Numbered from the stretch's first letter, positions 36,229 to 44,189 are shown. The stretch: 46,858 nt of DNA from Pseudomonadota bacterium (GCA_023391815.1 JAEWAF010000068.1:1-46858), one strand, 5' to 3'. The notes: generated by a model from the letters alone, not told the origin. Numbers and translations: made by a program.

Positions 36229-37107
36229 ATGTATAGACCGCTGCGCCCCCTGCACCACGACCGGCTCCAGGCGCGCGACCTGACCTTCCATGTGTATCGC
36301 TGGCCCGGCGCCGATCCGGAGCCGCTGGTGCTGTTGCACGGCTGGGGCGATACCGGCGAGACCTATCAGTTCCTGGTCGATTGCTTCGCCGCCGACCGCA
36401 CCTGTGTCGCCATCGACATGCGTGGCTTCGGCCGGACGCAACGGCCGGTCGACGGCTATTGGTTCCCAGATTACCTTGCCGATCTCGACGCGCTGCTGGA
36501 TCGGCTGTCACCGGACGCGCCGATCGATCTGGTCGGGCACAGCATGGGCGGCAACATCGCGATGCTGTATTCGGGGGTGCGGCCGCAACGCATACGACGG
36601 CTCGTGAGTCTCGAAGGCTTCGGCATGGCGCGCACCACGCCGGATCAGGCGCCCGCTCGATATGCGCAATGGCTCGATGAGGTGAAGCTGGGGACCGGAT
36701 TCGCCGTTTACGAAAGTTACGACCAGTTGGTCCATGTGCTCGGCCGTCGCAACCCGCGCACGCCGAGAGATCGTCTCGAGTTCATCGCGCGCTCCTGGGC
36801 GCAGCCCGGAGGCGACGGCAAGATCGAGCTGCGCGCCGATCCGAAACACAAGCGAACCAATCCGGTGCTGTACTCACGCGAGCAAGCCGAGGCTTGCTGG
36901 CGTTCCATCGAGGCGCCGGTGTTGTTTGTATTGGGCGAGCAGTCGGATCTGGTGAAGCGCATGGGCGATGAGCTCGCCGAGCCTCGGCTGCAGTCCATTT
37001 TTCGCAAGCTCACCTTTGCGACCGTGCACGACGCCGGCCACATGCTTCAGCATGAGCGACCGGACGAAGTGGCGGCACTGATCGAGGAATTTCTCGAGAC
37101 CCGATGA
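36229..37107 (+). CDS. Alpha/beta-hydrolase
   Basis: A 292-residue cytoplasmic alpha/beta-hydrolase with an intact triad: nucleophile Ser105 in VGHSMGGN, the oxyanion loop LVLLHGWGDTGETYQFL, and a C-terminal catalytic His in HDAGHMLQHE; the acidic residue is likely in VLGEQSDLVKR. Unlike the homologue-fold protein at 28133, all catalytic elements are present. The start at 36229 (MYRPLRPL) begins just before the domain; the upstream part of the frame to 36103 overlaps the stem-loop and is unlikely to be translated. The substrate is unknown (esterase, lactonase or haloalkane-type). A hairpin follows three bases after the stop. Confidence 0.88.
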   Translation: MYRPLRPLHHDRLQARDLTFHVYRWPGADPEPLVLLHGWGDTGETYQFLVDCFAADRTCVAIDMRGFGRTQRPVDGYWFPDYLADLDALLDRLSPDAPIDLVGHSMGGNIAMLYSGVRPQRIRRLVSLEGFGMARTTPDQAPARYAQWLDEVKLGTGFAVYESYDQLVHVLGRRNPRTPRDRLEFIARSWAQPGGDGKIELRADPKHKRTNPVLYSREQAEACWRSIEAPVLFVLGEQSDLVKRMGDELAEPRLQSIFRKLTFATVHDAGHMLQHERPDEVAALIEEFLETR

Positions 37108-37110
37108 AAA

Positions 37111-37132
37111 GAGGCCTGCGAACGCAGGCCTC
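37111..37132. terminator. Bidirectional terminator between hydrolase and small lipoprotein genes
   Basis: GAGGCCTGC-GAAC-GCAGGCCTC, a perfect nine-base stem. On the minus strand it is followed by TTTT, so it should end transcription of the lipoprotein gene at 37159; it may also serve the hydrolase gene. Confidence 0.7.
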
Positions 37133-37158
37133 CTCGATCGCGCATCGACGCGGTCCGT

Positions 37159-37389
37159 TTACTTCTTCAGCTCATCCTTGGCGTCTTCGGCGCCTTCGCG
37201 CGCTTCGTCGATAGCGTCGTCCACCTTGTTCGCGGTCGATTCCTTACCGCCGTTCTTCATGGTGTCGATGGCCTCGTCGACTTCCTCGCCCGCTTGTTCC
37301 ACCGGACCTTTCTTATCGCACGCGGTCACGCCGAGGCTCAGCGTCGCGGCGAGCATGGCGGACCAAAGCAGTTTTCCTGTCGTCTTCAT
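37159..37389 (-). CDS. Small lipoprotein, probable general stress regulon member
   Basis: A 76-residue protein with a signal peptide ending in lipobox GVTAC (Cys24). The mature part of about 53 residues is highly charged and probably helical (DEAIDTMKNGGKESTANKVD then DEAREGAEDAKDELKK). It resembles small stress-induced envelope proteins, but no defined family is claimed. A site matching the EcfG promoter (GGAAC-N16-CGTT) lies 78 bases upstream of the start on the same strand, so induction by the general stress response encoded 0.5-2.5 kb away is likely. It diverges from the DUF1328 gene, which has its own such promoter. Confidence 0.82.
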   Translation of the reverse strand: MKTTGKLLWSAMLAATLSLGVTACDKKGPVEQAGEEVDEAIDTMKNGGKESTANKVDDAIDEAREGAEDAKDELKK

Positions 37390-37466
37390 AATGTTTCCTC
37401 CGCGGCGAACCCCTATGTTTGCGGCCGCCCCTTTCGTTTGTAATCACGCCAAAAAGTCGTCAGAAA

Positions 37467-37491
37467 AACGTTTACGCATGCGGGAAGTTCC
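37467..37491 (-). promoter_or_regulatory. EcfG-type promoter for the small lipoprotein gene
   Basis: On the minus strand, GGAAC (37491-37487), a 16-base spacer and CGTT (37470-37467) match the alphaproteobacterial sigma-EcfG consensus exactly. The -10 element is 77 bases before the lipoprotein start. Confidence 0.8.
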
Positions 37492-37504
37492 GAATTGCTG
37501 CGCC

Positions 37505-37529
37505 GGAACCCGACATAAGCTCACGCGTT
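37505..37529 (+). promoter_or_regulatory. EcfG-type promoter for the DUF1328 gene
   Basis: GGAAC (37505-37509), a 16-base spacer and CGTT (37526-37529), an exact match to the sigma-EcfG pattern. It is divergent from the lipoprotein promoter, the two -35 elements being 13 bases apart. The DUF1328 start is 71 bases beyond the -10. Confidence 0.8.
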
Positions 37530-37600
37530 CGGAAACTGAAACGGCGCGCGATCAGGAGGAACGCGAGCTGAGGATTTATCAACGAGGGTAGGAGGTTCAC

Positions 37601-37774
37601 ATGCTGTCTTGGGCGCTGACATTCTTCGTGGTCGCGATCATTGCCGCCGTGCTGGGCTTCACCAGCATCGCCGGTGCGGCGGCCGGTATCGCGAAGATCT
37701 GTTTCTTCATCTTCCTGGTTCTGACCTTGGTGGCCCTGGTGGGTGGCGCATTGCGCGGCAGGCCCCCGGTGTGA
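37601..37774 (+). CDS. DUF1328 (YtjA-like) small membrane protein
   Basis: A 57-residue protein, MLSWALTFFVVAIIAAVLGF then SIAGAAAGIAKICFFIFLVL, matching the DUF1328 family in sequence and length. Two hydrophobic helices predict an inner-membrane protein. AGGAGG lies five bases before the ATG. Members are commonly stress-induced in proteobacteria, and an exact EcfG-type promoter upstream supports that here. A strong terminator follows 24 bases downstream. The molecular function is unknown. It is the nearest plus-strand gene to phyR, with which it converges. Confidence 0.9.
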   Translation: MLSWALTFFVVAIIAAVLGFTSIAGAAAGIAKICFFIFLVLTLVALVGGALRGRPPV

Positions 37775-37797
37775 TGAGCGGCGCAAACCGCCTGAAA

Positions 37798-37828
37798 AAA
37801 AACGGGGCCCGCAGGCCCCGTTTTTTTA
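37798..37828. terminator. Bidirectional terminator between DUF1328 gene and phyR
   Basis: AACGGGGCC-CGCA-GGCCCCGTT, a nine-base stem, flanked by a run of A on the left and seven T on the right, so it works in both directions. It ends the DUF1328 gene (stop 37774) and phyR (stop 37847). Confidence 0.9.
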
Positions 37829-37846
37829 TGTCCGCAGGTTGCGGCG

Positions 37847-38617
37847 TCAGGCGAACAGCAGCGCTTGACTGATCGCGACGCGCACCGTTTCCGGCACGAA
37901 CGGTTTGGTGACCAGGAATGTAGGTTCGGGACGCTCGCCGGTCAGCAAACGTTCCGGATAGGCCGTAATGAATACGATGGGGACTTCGACCTCGCTCAGA
38001 ATCTGGCGGACCGCGTCGATGCCGGAGCTGCCGTCGGCCAGCTTGATGTCCGCGAGCACCAGGCCCGGCTCGGTCTTGCGAGCGGCCCGGACCGCTTCGT
38101 CGCGGGTGGTGGCGATCGCGGCGACGGTGTGACCCATCTCGCGCACGATGCTCTGCAGGTCGAGTGAAATGATCGGCTCGTCTTCGATGATGAGCACCTT
38201 GGTGCTGGGCTGATTGGAGATCTCCCGCACCGCCTGGCTCACCATCTGTTTCACTTCCTCTTCGTCCACACTGAGGATATTGGCCGCGTCGCTGATGTTG
38301 AAACCTTCCATCGCGGTGAGCAGCAGTGCCTGTCGGCGCGCCGGGGTGAGCTCGCTCAAGCGGCGTTCGACACCGTCGGCGTCGCGCTTCATCGTCGTCG
38401 CGGGCACTTCGATGTGCGCGCTGTTCCAGAGTTTGTGGAACAAGCGGTACAGTCCGACTCTTGGGGACAGGCGGGCATCCAATACCGAAGTATCGGCAAC
38501 AATCGCTTCCAGACATGCCCGGACATAGGCATCGCCACTTTTCTGCGTACCGCACAGCGCCCGGGCGTACCGGCGCAGATAGGGCAGATGTTCGGCGATG
38601 GCGTGAGCTAAGGCCAT
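37847..38617 (-). CDS. phyR: PhyR general stress response regulator (sigma-like domain plus receiver)
   Basis: A 256-residue PhyR. The N-terminal sigma-like domain (1-135) mimics ECF sigma regions 2 and 4 (HLPYLRRYARALCG, and LTPARRQALLLTAMEGFNIS). The C-terminal receiver (139-256) has phospho-acceptor Asp190 (LVLADIKLADGSSG) and the PhyR-type segment FITAYPERLLTGERPEPTFL, with Lys in VTKPF. In known systems phosphorylated PhyR exposes the sigma-like domain, binds NepR and frees the EcfG sigma factor. The start has AGGAG six bases upstream. It diverges from nepR-ecfG-kinase, the classical arrangement. No exact EcfG promoter was found for phyR itself. Confidence 0.96.
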   Translation of the reverse strand: MALAHAIAEHLPYLRRYARALCGTQKSGDAYVRACLEAIVADTSVLDARLSPRVGLYRLFHKLWNSAHIEVPATTMKRDADGVERRLSELTPARRQALLLTAMEGFNISDAANILSVDEEEVKQMVSQAVREISNQPSTKVLIIEDEPIISLDLQSIVREMGHTVAAIATTRDEAVRAARKTEPGLVLADIKLADGSSGIDAVRQILSEVEVPIVFITAYPERLLTGERPEPTFLVTKPFVPETVRVAISQALLFA

Positions 38618-38714
38618 GGAGACTCCTGAATCGGTTTCTATAGCGGCGCGAAGGCGCTCTAGGATGAATGCAGCAATACTATGTACGAACGGGGTGGAAG
38701 GTTCCTTACTCCCT

Positions 38715-38740
38715 GGAACTTTTTCACGGCGCGAGGCGTT
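38715..38740 (+). promoter_or_regulatory. EcfG-type promoter for nepR-ecfG
   Basis: GGAAC (38715-38719), a 17-base spacer and CGTT (38737-38740), matching the sigma-EcfG consensus. It is 72 bases before the nepR start, so the anti-sigma/sigma operon is probably autoregulated. Confidence 0.8.
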
Positions 38741-38811
38741 TCCTCGCCCACTGAACCGATTCCCAGCAAATCGACCTGCGCGGGAGAGCCGCGCTATTAC
38801 CGCAATCAGCC

Positions 38812-39000
38812 ATGATCATGAGTGAGCAAACCAAGCCTGGCGAGCCCGTCGAAGCACCCGCTACGAGCACGACGGAGCAAGTCCCCGATTGGCTGGGCTC
38901 GCGCCTGAAACGCATGTTTACCGACGTCATGGACGAGCCGGTGCCCGATGAGTTCAAGCAGCTGCTCAAGCAGCTGGAAGACAAGGAGCGTGGCGCTTGA
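38812..39000 (+). CDS. nepR: NepR anti-sigma factor
   Basis: A 62-residue NepR-family anti-sigma factor. The conserved core DWLGSRLKRMFTDVMDEPVP then DEFKQLLKQL is the two-helix region that clamps the EcfG sigma factor or PhyR. The N-terminus is a flexible Thr/Pro/Ala-rich segment, as usual. The start at 38812 is followed by a second in-frame ATG two codons later (38818); either is possible. Its stop overlaps the start of the sigma gene (TTGA), coupling the two. The assignment rests on the core motif, small size and position between phyR and ecfG. Confidence 0.93.
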   Translation: MIMSEQTKPGEPVEAPATSTTEQVPDWLGSRLKRMFTDVMDEPVPDEFKQLLKQLEDKERGA

Positions 39001-39638
39001 GCGGCGAAAACGGGGCGAATCCGCCCGACGCCAGCCAGGGACAGCCAAGCCAGCGGAAGCCGTCAATGACCGGCCAGGATAAATTTCTCGATCAAGTGAC
39101 GGCGCTCCTGCCGGCCTTGCGTGCCTTCGGCCGATCCCTGTGCGGCGATCCGGCGCGCGCCGACGATCTGGTGCAGGACACGGTGCTCAAGGCGTGGACC
39201 AATCGTGAGCAATTCCAGGCGGGCAGCAACCTGAAGGCCTGGCTGTTCACGATCCTGCGCAACTGCTACTACTCGGAGCTGCGTCATCGCAAGTTCGAGA
39301 TCGAGGATCCGGACGGTATCTGCGCTTCGCAGATGGCCATCGCGCCGGACCACGACGCCAAGCTGCACCTGCGCGATTTGAACCGCGCGCTCCAGGAGCT
39401 GCCGGTGGATCAGCGCGAAGCGCTGGTGCTGGTATGCGCGACCGGTTTGTCTTACGAAGAAGCGGCGGACGTGTGCCAGGTCGCGGTCGGCACCATCAAG
39501 AGCCGGATTGCACGGGCCCGCGATCGCCTGGTCGAGCTGCTCGGCGAGGACGCCACGCAGGTGACCGGGACGTTGCCCGCGGTGAACTCCCTCAGCGAGT
39601 CCAACATCAGCAACGAGCGGCGTTCAGGCGCGTCCTGA
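38997..39638 (+). CDS. ecfG: EcfG-type extracytoplasmic function sigma factor
   Basis: A 213-residue sigma factor directing RNA polymerase to GGAAC/CGTT promoters of the general stress response. Region 2 contains LPALRAFGRSLCGDPARADD and LVQDTVLKAWTN, and region 4 has LPVDQREALVLVCATGLSYE and VAVGTIKSRIARARDRL. The TTG at 38997 overlaps the nepR stop and has AAGGAG about eight bases upstream; ATG 39066 (TGQDKFLDQV) is the alternative, with GGAAG nearby. The C-terminal tail after region 4 is longer than in minimal ECFs. Its partners PhyR, NepR and a HisKA_2 kinase are adjacent, which identifies it as EcfG rather than a generic ECF. Confidence 0.94.
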   Translation: MSGENGANPPDASQGQPSQRKPSMTGQDKFLDQVTALLPALRAFGRSLCGDPARADDLVQDTVLKAWTNREQFQAGSNLKAWLFTILRNCYYSELRHRKFEIEDPDGICASQMAIAPDHDAKLHLRDLNRALQELPVDQREALVLVCATGLSYEEAADVCQVAVGTIKSRIARARDRLVELLGEDATQVTGTLPAVNSLSESNISNERRSGAS

Positions 39639-39672
39639 GCGCCGGGTCCAGCCGCCGCGGGGGAGTCGCTGC

Positions 39673-41547
39673 TTGAAGAGCGCCAAGATCGTCGCCGCGC
39701 CACGTCCCTGGTTTGGCCGAAACGCCGGCCTGCGTCCCCGACTCGTGCTCATCGTCGGCATCGCCATGCTGGCGCCGGGCGCGCTCGCGGTCCTGCAAGC
39801 GATCTCCAGTTACAACAGCAGCATGCGCATCCTGGAGCAGAACCTTGCTCAGGCCGCGCAGCTGTCGGCGACCGAACAGGTCAACATGATCTCGGCGTCG
39901 CGCGAGATTCTCACCAGCCTGGCCGCGCAGCCCGACGTTCGCACCCGTGAAGGTCCGGCCTGCCGGCGCGCTTTGCAGCGGGCCATCGGCGGGCTGGACC
40001 AGTATTCCGGCGCTTCTGTCGTGGATGCGAAAGGCGACTTCACCTGCGCGTCGAGCCCGACTCGCAGCGGCGTGAACGTCGCGGACCGGCCATGGTTCAT
40101 GTCCGTGATGAGCGGCGACGGTTTCGTCATCAGCGATCTGATCGTGAGTCGTTGGCTCGGCACGTGGGGTATCGTCACCGCGGTGCCGCTGGTTGACGAG
40201 AATGGCACCATTCAAGGCGCGGTCGCGTTATTCATCGGACTGGACTGGCTCACGCGCCGCTATCACTACGGCAACGAGACCGACAACACCGCGTTCGCGC
40301 TGCTCGACAGTCAGGGCGAGATCATCACCGGCGAAGCCGATCGTTCGCCCGCGAGATCACCGCTGCCATCGCGTGACATCGTCAACGAGCATCTGCGCGA
40401 GCACATGCAAGGCGGTCAGACACAGACCTTCCGTGCGCGCGGTCATGATGGAACGTGGCGGCTCTATGCGATCAGCCCGCTCCTCGGCGGACGCATCTTC
40501 GTGATTCTCGGAACCCCGGTGCTGACCGCCATCGGCCCGCTTGCGTTGCAAGTCGCGTGGGGTGTGTTCACGCCGTTGCTGATGTGGGCGCTGGCAATCG
40601 CGGTCGTCTGGTTCGGCATCGAGCATTTGGTCGTACGCTGGATCACTTATCTCGAGCGCATCACGTCGGCGTATGCGGCCGGCCGTCACAGTGTCCGTCC
40701 CGAGCGAGTCAGTGCCGCGCCGGCGGAGATTCGCAGTCTCGGCGAAACGTTCTCGCGCATGGCGGACCTGCTGTCGGCGCGCGAGAACGAACTGCGCGAC
40801 TCGCTTCAGCAAAAAGAGATTCTGGTGCGCGAGATTCATCACCGCGTGAAGAACAACCTGCAGCTGGTGATGAGCCTGCTGAATCTGCACGCACGCCGCA
40901 TTCGCGATCCCCGCGCTGAAGTTGCGTTTGCCGAGGCGCGCAGTCGTATCAATGCGCTCGCGACATTGCACCGACGTCTATATGAATCCGAGAGTCTGCA
41001 GGAGATCGACCTGAAGTGGTTCCTGGAGGATCTGTGCGCAGAGTTGCGCCGAGGCGGCCTGTCGCGCGGTCGTAATGTCGAGCTGACGGTCGACTCGCCG
41101 AGCGAGGTCATCGGTCCCGACGTCGCCGTGCCGTTGGGCCTGCTGGTGACCGAAGCCATCACCAACGCGTACAAGCACGCGTTCAACGAGCGCGACGGCG
41201 GCCACATTCAGGTGCAGATCGGGCGCGATTCGCCGTCGACGTTGCTGTTGACCATTCGCGACGACGGCACGGGCTTCGACCTGGCGGCCAGCTCGCAGGA
41301 TCAAAGCGGCCTCGGCCGTTCGCTCATCGAAGCATTCGTGCGTCAGTTGCGAGGCGAGCTGGAGACGCGCTCCGACGACGGCACGGTCGTGCAGGTCAAG
41401 TTTCCGGCCCACATCAAACCGATCGACAAAAAGCATGGCGGGCATCACTCGCCGCATCATTCCGGCGCGCATAACGTGTCCGGCATGACACAGCCGGGGC
41501 CGGTCGAGGAGGCCGCGCCGAAGGAGCCGACGACGAAGTCGGCGTAG
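39673..41547 (+). CDS. PhyK-like membrane sensor histidine kinase (CACHE, HAMP, HisKA_2)
   Basis: A 624-residue sensor kinase, probably the activator of PhyR. It has an N-terminal membrane helix (LVLIVGIAMLAPGALAVL), a periplasmic CACHE-type sensor domain (about 50-275), a second membrane region (about 280-320), and a HAMP-like linker. The HisKA_2 dimerisation domain carries the H-box EIHHRVKNNLQLVMSLLNLH (phosphorylated His about 390), and the ATPase domain has VTEAITNAYKHAFN and DDGTGFD. This H-box is the type found in PhyK-class kinases. A His-rich tail (KKHGGHHSPHHSGAHN) is unusual and might bind metal. The start is TTG 39673 with GGGAG eight bases before it. It lies 34 bases after ecfG on the same strand. 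Confidence 0.9.
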   Translation: MKSAKIVAAPRPWFGRNAGLRPRLVLIVGIAMLAPGALAVLQAISSYNSSMRILEQNLAQAAQLSATEQVNMISASREILTSLAAQPDVRTREGPACRRALQRAIGGLDQYSGASVVDAKGDFTCASSPTRSGVNVADRPWFMSVMSGDGFVISDLIVSRWLGTWGIVTAVPLVDENGTIQGAVALFIGLDWLTRRYHYGNETDNTAFALLDSQGEIITGEADRSPARSPLPSRDIVNEHLREHMQGGQTQTFRARGHDGTWRLYAISPLLGGRIFVILGTPVLTAIGPLALQVAWGVFTPLLMWALAIAVVWFGIEHLVVRWITYLERITSAYAAGRHSVRPERVSAAPAEIRSLGETFSRMADLLSARENELRDSLQQKEILVREIHHRVKNNLQLVMSLLNLHARRIRDPRAEVAFAEARSRINALATLHRRLYESESLQEIDLKWFLEDLCAELRRGGLSRGRNVELTVDSPSEVIGPDVAVPLGLLVTEAITNAYKHAFNERDGGHIQVQIGRDSPSTLLLTIRDDGTGFDLAASSQDQSGLGRSLIEAFVRQLRGELETRSDDGTVVQVKFPAHIKPIDKKHGGHHSPHHSGAHNVSGMTQPGPVEEAAPKEPTTKSA

Positions 41548-41668
41548 TGCGCGCCAGGCGCGCGAAATGCGCCGGGCAAGCACAAAACTAATAGCTCCCG
41601 GCTGGGTCTTTACGGCGCGTGCCAGTATCCTGACGTGCCTGTAGTAAACGACTCCCTCCCGGCATCGC

Positions 41669-42907
41669 ATGACCAGTCCGAGCGCGCCAACGCACAGCGT
41701 GCTGCGCCACCCGAATCTATTGTGCTTCATCGGCGGCCGCTTCCTGGCCTCGCTCGGAGCACAGATCCAAGTCGTCGCGGTGGGCTGGCAGATGTACGAC
41801 ATCACCGGCGATCCCCTCGACCTCGGCCTGATCGGGCTGTCGCAGTTCATCCCGTTCGTGACGTTGATCTTTCCGGCCGGTCACGTCGCGGATAATCACA
41901 ACCGCGCCCGCATCGTCACGACTTGTTATCTGACGAGCTCGATGTGCGCGCTCGCCTTGCTGGTCATGACTCTGCGAGGCCTGCTGTCGGCGTGGCCCAT
42001 CTTCCTGGTGATGATGGTCCTCGGCGCTTCTCGCGCGTTCTCGATGCCCGCTTCGCAGTCGCTGCTGCCGAACCTGGTGCCGACCGACGCGTTTCGGCGA
42101 GCGGTGGCGTTGAATTCGTCGTCACAGCAGATCGCGACCATCATTGGCCCGGCCGTGGGCGGCCTGTTGTATCTCGCGGGCCCAGCGGTGGTGTACGCGA
42201 CGGTGATGACGCTGGCCTTGAGCGCCGCGCTGCTGATGTTCCAAATTCGTGGCGCGACTGAGCCGGTCAACGCGACGCGCGAGCCGTTGAGCTTGCGGAA
42301 CCTGCTCTCCGGATTGAAGTTCGTTCGCTCGCGACCGGTCGTGCTCGGCGCGATCTCGCTCGACCTGTTCGCGGTGATGCTCGGCGGAGCTACGGCGTTG
42401 ATGCCGATGTTCGCGAGCGACATTCTTCATGTCGGTCCGACCGGACTCGGCTTGTTGCGAACCGCGCCGGGGATCGGTGCCGCCGGGTGCGGACTGGTGC
42501 TCGCCTTGAGTCCCATCTCGCGACACGTCGGCTCGTGGATGTTCGGCGGCGTCGCGATGTTCGGTGTCGCCACCATCGTGTTCGGTCTGAGCACGAATTT
42601 TTATCTATCGATGCTGGCGCTGATCGTGCTCGGAGCTGCGGACATGGTGAGCGTGTACGTGCGTCATCTGCTCGTGCAACTGGACACGCCCGACTACATT
42701 CGCGGGCGGGTCAGCGCGGTCAGCTCGGTGTTCATCGGCGCGTCGAACGAGCTGGGAGATTTCGAATCGGGCTTGATGGCGAAGTGGTGGGGCGCGGTGC
42801 GCGCCGTGATCATCGGCGGCGTCGCCACGCTCGTGGTCACCGGATTGTGGGCGCGATTGTTTCCGGTGCTGTGGCACATGCAGGAGTTCCCTGAACAGAA
42901 GAAGTAG
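41669..42907 (+). CDS. MFS transporter (EntS/DHA3-like exporter)
   Basis: A 412-residue membrane transporter with about 11-12 hydrophobic helices. The N-terminal half has the MFS loop motif HVADNHNRARIV between helices 2 and 3; sequence features such as VVAVGWQMYDITGDPLDLGL and SMPASQSLLPNLVP place it in the DHA3/EntS-like group that exports siderophores or drugs by proton antiport. The start at 41669 follows the kinase gene by 121 bases, so it is probably a separate transcription unit. The substrate cannot be told. A PA0069-type radical SAM gene follows after 37 bases. Confidence 0.89.
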   Translation: MTSPSAPTHSVLRHPNLLCFIGGRFLASLGAQIQVVAVGWQMYDITGDPLDLGLIGLSQFIPFVTLIFPAGHVADNHNRARIVTTCYLTSSMCALALLVMTLRGLLSAWPIFLVMMVLGASRAFSMPASQSLLPNLVPTDAFRRAVALNSSSQQIATIIGPAVGGLLYLAGPAVVYATVMTLALSAALLMFQIRGATEPVNATREPLSLRNLLSGLKFVRSRPVVLGAISLDLFAVMLGGATALMPMFASDILHVGPTGLGLLRTAPGIGAAGCGLVLALSPISRHVGSWMFGGVAMFGVATIVFGLSTNFYLSMLALIVLGAADMVSVYVRHLLVQLDTPDYIRGRVSAVSSVFIGASNELGDFESGLMAKWWGAVRAVIIGGVATLVVTGLWARLFPVLWHMQEFPEQKK

Positions 42908-42944
42908 TTGCCTTCCTGGTTTTATATCCAGTACCATCTTTCGC

Positions 42945-44039
42945 ATGCCCAGCCCGATTCGCCCTGCTGTTCGCACCGGACGCGGCGCCGTGTCGAATCC
43001 TGCTGGGCGCTTTGAACCCACGCGCGTCTCGGCGGTGGACGATGGTTGGGGCAACCTCGAAGAAGAGTTGCCGCCGCTCGAGACCACGGTGCGGCCGGAG
43101 CCGGCACGCTCCATCATCAGCCGCAACAAGTCGCCTGATATTCCCTTCGATCAGTCGATCAATCCCTATCGTGGCTGCGAGCACGGCTGCATCTATTGTT
43201 ACGCGCGGCCCTCGCACGGTTATCTGAATCTGTCGCCCGGTCTGGATTTCGAAACCAAGCTGTTCTACAAGCCGGACGCCGCGCGGCTGCTGGAGCAAGA
43301 GCTGTCGGCGCGCAATTATCGCTGCTCGCCCATCACCATCGGTGCCAACACCGATCCGTATCAGCCGATCGAGCGTGAGTATCGGGTGACTCGCAGCATC
43401 ATCGAAGTGCTGGCGAAGCGTCGGCATCCGTTCTCCATCATCACCAAGAGCGCCATGATCGAGCGGGACATCGATCTGCTGGCGCCGCTCGCGAGGGACA
43501 ATCTGGTTTACACGTTGGTGAGCGTCACCACGCTCAATAACGAGATCAAGCGCACGCTCGAGCCGCGCACGGCGTCGCCAGCGGCGCGACTGCGAGCCAT
43601 TCGCAGCCTGAGTGAGGCCGGAATACCCGTAGGCGTGATGGTTGCGCCCATCGTTCCGGTACTCACCGATGCCGAGTTGGAAAAAATTCTCGAAGCGGCG
43701 GCGGCCGCTGGCGCACGTTCGGCCGGTTATGTACTACTGCGTTTACCGTACGAGTTGAAGGATCTGTTTCGCGAGTGGCTCGATGAGCACGAGCCGTTGA
43801 AGGCCAAGCATGTATGGTCGAGGTTGCACGACATGCGCCGCGGGCGAGACAACGACCCGCGCTGGGGGCATCGTCAGCGTGGTGAAGGGCAGTATGCGGA
43901 GTTATTGGCGCAGCGGTTCGCGGCCGCGTGCACGCGATACGGGCTCAAACATCGCGAGAGATTTGTGCACAACACGGCGTTGTTTGTTGCTGGCTCCACT
44001 GCAAGTGACGGCGAGTCGCCGCAAATGTCGTTGCTTTGA
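42945..44039 (+). CDS. PA0069-family radical SAM protein
   Basis: A 364-residue radical S-adenosylmethionine enzyme. The iron-sulfur motif Cx3Cx2C is in GCEHGCIYCYARPSH. The SAM-binding region shows TIGANTDPYQPIEREY and the KSAMIERDIDLL segment typical of the PA0069 (SplB-like) family. The function of this family is unknown; relationship to spore photoproduct lyase is by fold only. The start at 42945 gives the family-like N-terminus, and the gene follows the MFS gene by 37 bases. After the stop comes a GC-rich 14-bp palindrome. Confidence 0.92.
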   Translation: MPSPIRPAVRTGRGAVSNPAGRFEPTRVSAVDDGWGNLEEELPPLETTVRPEPARSIISRNKSPDIPFDQSINPYRGCEHGCIYCYARPSHGYLNLSPGLDFETKLFYKPDAARLLEQELSARNYRCSPITIGANTDPYQPIEREYRVTRSIIEVLAKRRHPFSIITKSAMIERDIDLLAPLARDNLVYTLVSVTTLNNEIKRTLEPRTASPAARLRAIRSLSEAGIPVGVMVAPIVPVLTDAELEKILEAAAAAGARSAGYVLLRLPYELKDLFREWLDEHEPLKAKHVWSRLHDMRRGRDNDPRWGHRQRGEGQYAELLAQRFAAACTRYGLKHRERFVHNTALFVAGSTASDGESPQMSLL

Positions 44040-44162
44040 AGCGGCGACGCGCGTCGCTCGCTGTCACATTGGAGTGACGGCGGCATTGCCCTTAAGGCCC
44101 ATTTGACATTCGAACTTCGAGTCGCGGCCGACCGGTCACGGTGCTTGCGCGTTTTCCGGGCA

Positions 44163-44189
44163 TTGACGTATGAATGGCTGGCGTATACT
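44163..44189 (+). promoter_or_regulatory. Possible sigma-70 promoter for the lipoprotein gene at 44318
   Basis: TTGACG (44163-44168) and TATACT (44184-44189), with a 15-base spacer that is shorter than the usual 16-18. It sits in the 278-base gap after the radical SAM gene. Confidence 0.35.

Noticed and set aside
38618..38714. EcfG promoter for phyR
   Set aside because: GGAAC and CGTT occur on the minus strand but only nine bases apart; the correctly spaced alternative has a poor -35 (GGAGT), so no promoter is called.
44044..44057. GCGACGC/GCGTCGC palindrome after the radical SAM gene as a terminator
   Set aside because: It has no loop and no T-run; self-complementary GC-rich words of this size are expected in such DNA.
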